Positions 61,158-64,000 of a stretch of DNA of 64,000 bases are shown here, one piece after another. The position numbers were made by a program, and so were the translations under genes. The notes under the pieces were generated by a model. That model was not told the origin of the DNA, did not search any database, and worked only from the letters and a program-made list of their open reading frames with translations. The stretch is taken from assembly GCF_900182605.1 (NCBI RefSeq), contig NZ_FXTB01000003.1, positions 186,001-250,000 of the forward strand, read 5' to 3'. How positions within the stretch are numbered: position 1 is the first letter of the stretch; each line of letters starts with the position of its first letter. The DNA is from Saccharicrinis carchari. GTDB taxonomy: Bacteria > Bacteroidota > Bacteroidia > Bacteroidales > Marinilabiliaceae.

Positions 61158-61253
61158 ATGAATATATTAAAAAAAAAGACTTTTATCGAAGGCTTAATTA
61201 TTGGTTTAGCACATGGTATTATTGTCGGAATAATACATTTCTTTATTAACTAA
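61158..61253 (+). CDS. 31-residue membrane peptide
   Basis: MNILKKKTFIEGLIIGLAHG then IIVGIIHFFIN: a basic N-terminus and a single glycine-spaced helix (GLIIGLAHGIIVG, small-xxx-small pattern). It could be a toxin-like, immunity or holin-like small membrane peptide. It is 26 bp after the protease gene. Coding is plausible from composition but no relatives are recognised. Confidence 0.45.
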   Translation: MNILKKKTFIEGLIIGLAHGIIVGIIHFFIN

Positions 61254-61313
61254 GGAGTATTCGTTATAAGAAGTAAAAAATTATAATCATAACTAAGATG
61301 GACAGAAGCTAAG

Positions 61314-61430
61314 ATGGACAAAAACAAAAAACTCAAATTAAGAATTGTACTTATTGTAGCAACTGTGTTTATCAGTTACTATTTCTTTTCCAATTGGGAT
61401 TATTTCAAGTCATTGATTTTCTCATTTTAA
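61314..61430 (+). CDS. 38-residue membrane peptide with FSNW motif
   Basis: MDKNKKLKLRIVLIVATVFI then SYYFFSNWDYFKSLIFSF. A lysine-rich start, one helix, and the motif YYFFSNWDYFKSL. The peptide at 62692-62814 has the same design (FYYLFSNWNDLEQFL), which supports both as real genes of one small family. The short ATG just upstream (61298, MDRS stop) shares the same preceding sequence, so it may be a duplicated start region. Confidence 0.55.
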   Translation: MDKNKKLKLRIVLIVATVFISYYFFSNWDYFKSLIFSF

Positions 61431-61431
61431 T

Positions 61432-62106
61432 GTGATTAGAATTATAAAGAAAATAATTTTACCTTCCGATAGGATTGAGGTGTTTTTAGAAAGAGATATT
61501 AAAGAACTTCCAGAGATAAAAGTATCTGGAAGTTATGGTTTTAAAATGTTTTCATAATACTCCCAAAATACCTACAACAAGCTAAGGGAAAAATATTTAT
61601 CAAGGTCGTATTGGAGTGGTTTCGATATTGTCAACAATGACACAATTTGCCAAGTTGACATAGATTTTGATGTTAAACAAAAAAGCCTAAATAAATTAGG
61701 CAAAGAGGCGTATATGCAGCTTAGAAAAATTCAGGAGCGCATAGTATATAAGGTTGATAAGTACACAGAGGATTGGGGATTAAACTATCGGGTTAGAGTT
61801 CAGCCTCCTGAAAATAACTTTTTAATATATAAAGATTTCGTGAATGAATATGTATGTTTGATACAAGAGGATTCTATACGAATCAAGTCGTATTTTTACC
61901 CTAAGAGTTCTGTAGAGAAAGGTTATAACAATATTGAGGTAGCTATTTGGAAAAACAATTTATGTATTGATTATATTGCTTCGTGCACAGCCGGGTCGAA
62001 ACAACAATATACAGGCAAGGGAACTGTTTCGGGCAATGATATTTTCATTACTTGGATTTATCATTGTTCTTCCTCTAATTCATATCGACATCACTACACA
62101 AGGTAG
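61432..62106 (+). pseudogene. hypothetical protein interrupted by an in-frame stop and truncated by a HlyD fragment
   Basis: From a possible GTG at 61432 the frame reads IILPSDRIEVFLERDIKELP and stops at TAA 61555-61557, then continues in frame YSQNTYNKLREKYLSRSYWS to the region of the ATG at 61714 and on to EVAIWKNNLCIDYIASC before running into HlyD-derived DNA at about 62047, where it ends in another frame at 62106. Not recognised. The internal stop plus foreign 3' end mark it as decayed; the part from 61714 (130 aa) could still be translated. Confidence 0.6.
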
Positions 62107-62184
62107 AGGAATTATTAAAACTCGCCTTGAAAGTAGTTCGATACAAACCGATACATACGGATTGGTTGAGCACTATTGGCTATG
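62047..62184 (+). pseudogene. 138-bp fragment of a second, diverged hlyD
   Basis: Matches 52503-52640 inside the intact hlyD. In the frame from 61967 it encodes LGFIIVLPLIHIDITTQGRG, IIKTRLESSSIQTDTYGLVE and HYWL, i.e. HlyD residues about 36-82, with mostly silent changes (for example ATC/ATT and CTT/CTA codons) and G to D and C to Y replacements. Silent divergence suggests descent from a once functional second adaptor gene. It is joined to an unrelated broken ORF. Confidence 0.8.
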
Positions 62185-62226
62185 CTATAGGTTTATTTAG
62201 GTAAAATGTAAGTCCTTTGATAACAA

Positions 62227-62254
62227 GGAGCGAATAAGATTTAATTTTCGCTCC
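62227..62254 (+). terminator. hairpin after the HlyD fragment
   Basis: GGAGCGAA (62227-62234) pairs with TTCGCTCC (62247-62254), loop 12 nt, followed by CCTTTAAAT. A weak T tail; plausible terminator. Confidence 0.55.
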
Positions 62255-62270
62255 CCTTTAAATAATTAAA

Positions 62271-62423
62271 ATGCTAAAATATCTATCATTTATGTTGAGT
62301 TTTGTAGGATTACTGGTTATCCTGCTTTCAATCTTTGTTTTTGAAATAGTACCGCTTATGTTTGCCGGGGTCGTGTTGATATCAGTTTCACTTTTCATGG
62401 GACTTAGGTATTCAAAAAAATAG
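62271..62423 (+). CDS. 50-residue two-helix membrane protein
   Basis: MLKYLSFMLSFVGLLVILLS, then IFVFEIVPLMFAGVVLISVS, ending LFMGLRYSKK. Two hydrophobic segments with a basic end. Not recognised; small membrane proteins of this kind accompany peptide toxins as immunity proteins, but no partner is intact here. It stops 10 bp before the leaderless peptide remnant. Confidence 0.5.
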   Translation: MLKYLSFMLSFVGLLVILLSIFVFEIVPLMFAGVVLISVSLFMGLRYSKK

Positions 62424-62433
62424 CCTTTAGTAA

Positions 62434-62604
62434 TCCACCCCCGATGCAAAGATTAAGTCTGGTTTTGCTGTTGGTTGTGCCATTGCTGCTTTTGCTTATA
62501 GAATAGGTCAAGCTTTGGCCATTATGTACGATTTGGGTTTGGACGGAACTGCATATTTAGATACCACTGGAGGTATTAATGCGGTATGCGATTGGTTTTA
62601 TTGA
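62434..62604 (+). pseudogene. bacteriocin-like core peptide without leader or start codon
   Basis: In-frame from a TAA at 62431 the DNA reads STPDAKIKSGFAVGCAIAAF, AYRIGQALAIMYDLGLDG, TAYLDTTGGINAVCDWFY, stop. The first part looks like a small, alanine- and glycine-rich bacteriocin core. There is no upstream ATG in frame and no GG leader, so the leader part seems deleted at the junction next to 62423. Confidence 0.5.
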
Positions 62605-62614
62605 TTTAAAAATT

Positions 62615-62677
62615 GTGGCTATCTTATCTCGGGATTACATGTACTTTTAACCTATAAAAACGTATTGAGATAGCCAC
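62615..62677 (+). terminator. hairpin after the core remnant
   Basis: GTGGCTATCT (62615-62624) and AGATAGCCAC (62668-62677), perfect 10-bp stem but a 43-nt loop, followed by TTTAAATTTTATTT. It may be an old terminator of the remnant gene. Confidence 0.4.
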
Positions 62678-62691
62678 TTTAAATTTTATTT

Positions 62692-62814
62692 ATGAATACA
62701 AAATTAAAAGACAAAAAGGCAGTTGTAATTATTGGCATCAGTTTTATTTTGTTCTACTATTTGTTCTCAAATTGGAATGACCTCGAACAATTTTTAAAAG
62801 AACTGCTAAAATAG
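62692..62814 (+). CDS. 40-residue membrane peptide with FSNW motif (second copy)
   Basis: MNTKLKDKKAVVIIGISFIL then FYYLFSNWNDLEQFLKELLK. Same layout as the 61314 peptide: lysine-rich start, one helix, then YYxFSNWxxxxxxL. Conservation of this motif despite different surroundings supports coding. A role in immunity to the neighbouring peptide toxins is possible but unproven. Confidence 0.55.
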   Translation: MNTKLKDKKAVVIIGISFILFYYLFSNWNDLEQFLKELLK

Positions 62815-62818
62815 GGCG

Positions 62819-62875
62819 GGATTATGCTTTACAGCTTATGCAGCAGGTTATATGACAGACAAAGCACTTTTTTAA
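62819..62875 (+). pseudogene. possible second core-peptide remnant
   Basis: Open frame reading GLCFTAYAAGYMTDKALF to a stop at 62873-62875, right after the FSNW peptide gene. The composition resembles the end of a GG-type bacteriocin core, but there is no leader or start. Low confidence. Confidence 0.25.
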
Positions 62876-62882
62876 ACGAACA

Positions 62883-62920
62883 ACCATTGGGGGTAATTAC
62901 CTCCAATGGTCTTTATTTTT
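62883..62920 (+). terminator. Rho-independent terminator
   Basis: Near-palindromic ACCATTGG...CCAATGGT (62883-62910), with inner GGTAATTACC, followed by a T-rich run (62911-62920). Confidence 0.75.
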
Positions 62921-62928
62921 TATAAGAT

Positions 62929-63108
62929 ATGAGATATATTAAAAGAATATTATTAGCTATTTTAATTATTTTAAATGTAATAATGATAGCAGCAACATTT
63001 ATAGTATATAAGCAGGATAGAGAAATGATTTATATTGTTTTCTGTATAACCATTTGTATTACCTCAATAGTTTCAATGCTTCCTCTTTTCCTAAAAAAGG
63101 ATTCTTAA
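62929..63108 (+). CDS. 59-residue two-helix membrane protein
   Basis: MRYIKRILLAILIILNVIMI, AATFIVYKQDREMIYIVFCI, then TICITSIVSMLPLFLKKDS. Two helices joined by a charged turn (YKQDRE). Directly behind a terminator. Not recognised; a candidate small immunity-type protein by context only. Confidence 0.5.
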   Translation: MRYIKRILLAILIILNVIMIAATFIVYKQDREMIYIVFCITICITSIVSMLPLFLKKDS

Positions 63109-63112
63109 TTAG

Positions 63113-63313
63113 GGCAATTACTTTATACCTTCCAAAACCGAGGACATTATCATTTTGCAGGAACGCTCCGGATTTTTCATCGGTCGGAAAAAAGCAAACG
63201 AAAAAATATCAAATGCAGATATCCAGTACAGCATCAATGGCCAGCCAAGTTTAAAAAGTGGACTGAAAAATAAAAAATGGAGCGTGATGGTGGGGATTAC
63301 GATGAAAATGTAA
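63113..63313 (+). pseudogene. 3' remnant of an outer-membrane-type protein
   Basis: Open frame after a TAG at 63110, no start codon. It ends with SINGQPSLKSGLKNKKWSVM then VGITMKM and a stop. Alternating polar/hydrophobic residues finishing in a W-S-V-M-V-G-I-T-M-K-M strand look like the last strand of a beta-barrel protein. The rest of the gene is missing. It may be the tail of a protein like the PAP2/barrel gene beginning just downstream. Confidence 0.4.
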
Positions 63314-63443
63314 AGTTTTTTGATGTAAGTTGATGGTTTTTCTTATTGTGACTATATTGAGTTGTTGATTTTATTAAAATTTTCACCAAAAACTAAATCA
63401 GACGGTATTGATAGACCTGGAAGTGGTTTAACAAAAAATAAAA
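63314..63443. other. short spacer before the PAP2 gene
   Basis: 130 bp, AT-rich, with no recognisable gene. The -7 box could not be placed with confidence. Confidence 0.4.
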
Positions 63444-63467
63444 ATGGGAAGCAAATTATCCTATTAT

Positions 63468-64000
63468 ATGAAAATATTGTTGGGCATAATAATGAGTATA
63501 CTGCTTTATGGCGTAGTAGTTTATGCACAAAGTGACGCTTTAGGACACGAGAAGTGGGAATATGTATTGGAAGACTCAGGTGATATTTTACAAATTGCCA
63601 TTCCTGTTTCTGCGGGGCTGATAACACTTTTAAAAGAGGATTATAAAGGAACAAAAAGTCTGGCCTTGTCGTATGGAACAACTTTAGCGCTATCCTATAC
63701 TTTTAAACATATCACTAAATTAAAAAGACCCGAAGGAAGAAATAGGTTCGATTCTTTTCCATCGGCACACACCTCTTCTGCATTTTCCGGTGCTTCTTTC
63801 CTGCAACGAAGATATGGATGGAACTATGGATGGCCTGCCTACTTATTAGCCACCATTGTAGCGGTTAGCAGAACCGAAGGGCCGGATGGGTACCACACAG
63901 TATGGGATGTTTTGGGAGGGGCTGCAATGGGAATCGGGAGTACCTATTTATTTACCAAGCCGTATGAAAACCCAAAACTGGAATTTGGATTATCTGTAAA
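63468..64000 (+). CDS. PAP2 superfamily phosphatase (3' end outside the window)
   Basis: Membrane or exported acid phosphatase/lipid phosphatase of the PAP2 type. All three motifs are visible: KLKRPEGRNRF (KxxxxxxRP-like), FPSAHTSSAFSG (PSGH-like with catalytic His) and SRTEGPDGYHTVWDVLGGAA (SRxxxxxHxxxD). Signal peptide KILLGIIMSILLYGVVVYAQ, starting at ATG 63468; the frame opens at 63444. The gene runs off the window near KPYENPKLEFGLSV, where Bacteroidota members often add a beta-barrel-like tail. Confidence 0.85.
   Translation, partial: MKILLGIIMSILLYGVVVYAQSDALGHEKWEYVLEDSGDILQIAIPVSAGLITLLKEDYKGTKSLALSYGTTLALSYTFKHITKLKRPEGRNRFDSFPSAHTSSAFSGASFLQRRYGWNYGWPAYLLATIVAVSRTEGPDGYHTVWDVLGGAAMGIGSTYLFTKPYENPKLEFGLSV

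Noticed and set aside
61967-62200. 77-codon ORF containing the HlyD fragment
   Set aside because: Its first half is an out-of-frame reading of the broken gene; only the 138-bp HlyD-derived part is meaningful, so it is annotated as a fragment.
62824-62922. Short plus-strand ORF beginning MLYSLCSRLYDRQS
   Set aside because: It runs through the palindrome of the terminator at 62883-62920, so translation is unlikely.
1-64000. tRNA, rRNA, integrase or transposase genes
   Set aside because: None recognised by eye in either strand, so no mobile-element or attachment-site call is made for the accessory region in spite of its mosaic look.

Overview
The window looks like a chromosomal segment of a Bacteroidota bacterium, probably of the Bacteroidales/Marinilabiliales type. 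This is inferred from gene content and signals: TAnnTTTG-type -7 promoter boxes, A-rich start regions with almost no Shine-Dalgarno sequences, a TonB-dependent receptor with an N-terminal carboxypeptidase-regulatory-like domain, Bacteroidota-type AMP nucleosidase and DUF5723-like proteins, and an RND efflux adaptor made as a lipoprotein. The genus cannot be told. No rRNA, tRNA, CRISPR array or intact insertion sequence was seen.

Bases 1-51700 are mostly ordinary core genome in short operons. In order: MazG-like pyrophosphohydrolase and deoC; a TetR-controlled tripartite RND efflux operon (1638-8168, closed by a strong terminator); acyl-CoA synthetase; OsmC; a Crp/Fnr regulator; LarC1-like protein; RluF; DksA-like zinc-finger protein; FrnE/DsbA-like oxidoreductase; an acetyl-CoA hydrolase/CoA-transferase; a sodium:solute symporter; a voltage-gated-type K+ channel; gmhA; a lipoprotein plus outer-membrane protein pair; a cyclic 2,3-DPG synthetase-like GTPase; AcpH; PrmC; RibD; cardiolipin synthase; an aminotransferase-fold protein without its PLP lysine; RecO; a CBS protein; PdxJ; an alpha/beta hydrolase; arylamine N-acetyltransferase; a TonB receptor; a membrane gene split by a one-base shift in a C6 run; an SRAP protein with changed active-site residues; AMP nucleosidase; holA; rhomboid; gmhB; an aminotransferase class IV protein; glycyl-tRNA synthetase; nadB; and two glycosyltransferases.

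Bases 51700-63320 are a different, AT-rich accessory region built around export of double-glycine (GG) leader peptides. It holds an HlyD-type adaptor, an ABC transporter with an N-terminal C39 peptidase (Cys13/His90/Asp106), at least three short GG-leader peptides (two of them missed by length-limited ORF calling), a membrane MutS-like ATPase, a membrane-anchored aspartic protease with a PDZ-like end, and many very small membrane proteins that could be immunity factors. The most unusual feature is two proteins in which a winged-helix/HTH DNA-binding domain is followed directly by a canonical GG-leader motif and a 14-20 residue tail. They look like transcription factors whose C-terminus is a substrate of the C39 transporter, or HTH domains recruited as peptide leaders. 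One of them lies in a 465-bp duplication. Its second copy has lost the HTH but keeps the GG motif and tail. The RNA leader between it and the next GG peptide shows a compensatory base-pair change between the copies.

The right half of the accessory region (61400-63320) is decayed: an ORF with an in-frame stop fused to a 138-bp diverged HlyD fragment, a core-like peptide without a leader, and an outer-membrane-protein tail. The window ends inside a PAP2-family phosphatase. Repeated turnover of peptide/immunity cassettes next to one export machine is the simplest reading. All functional statements about this region are inference from motifs and context.
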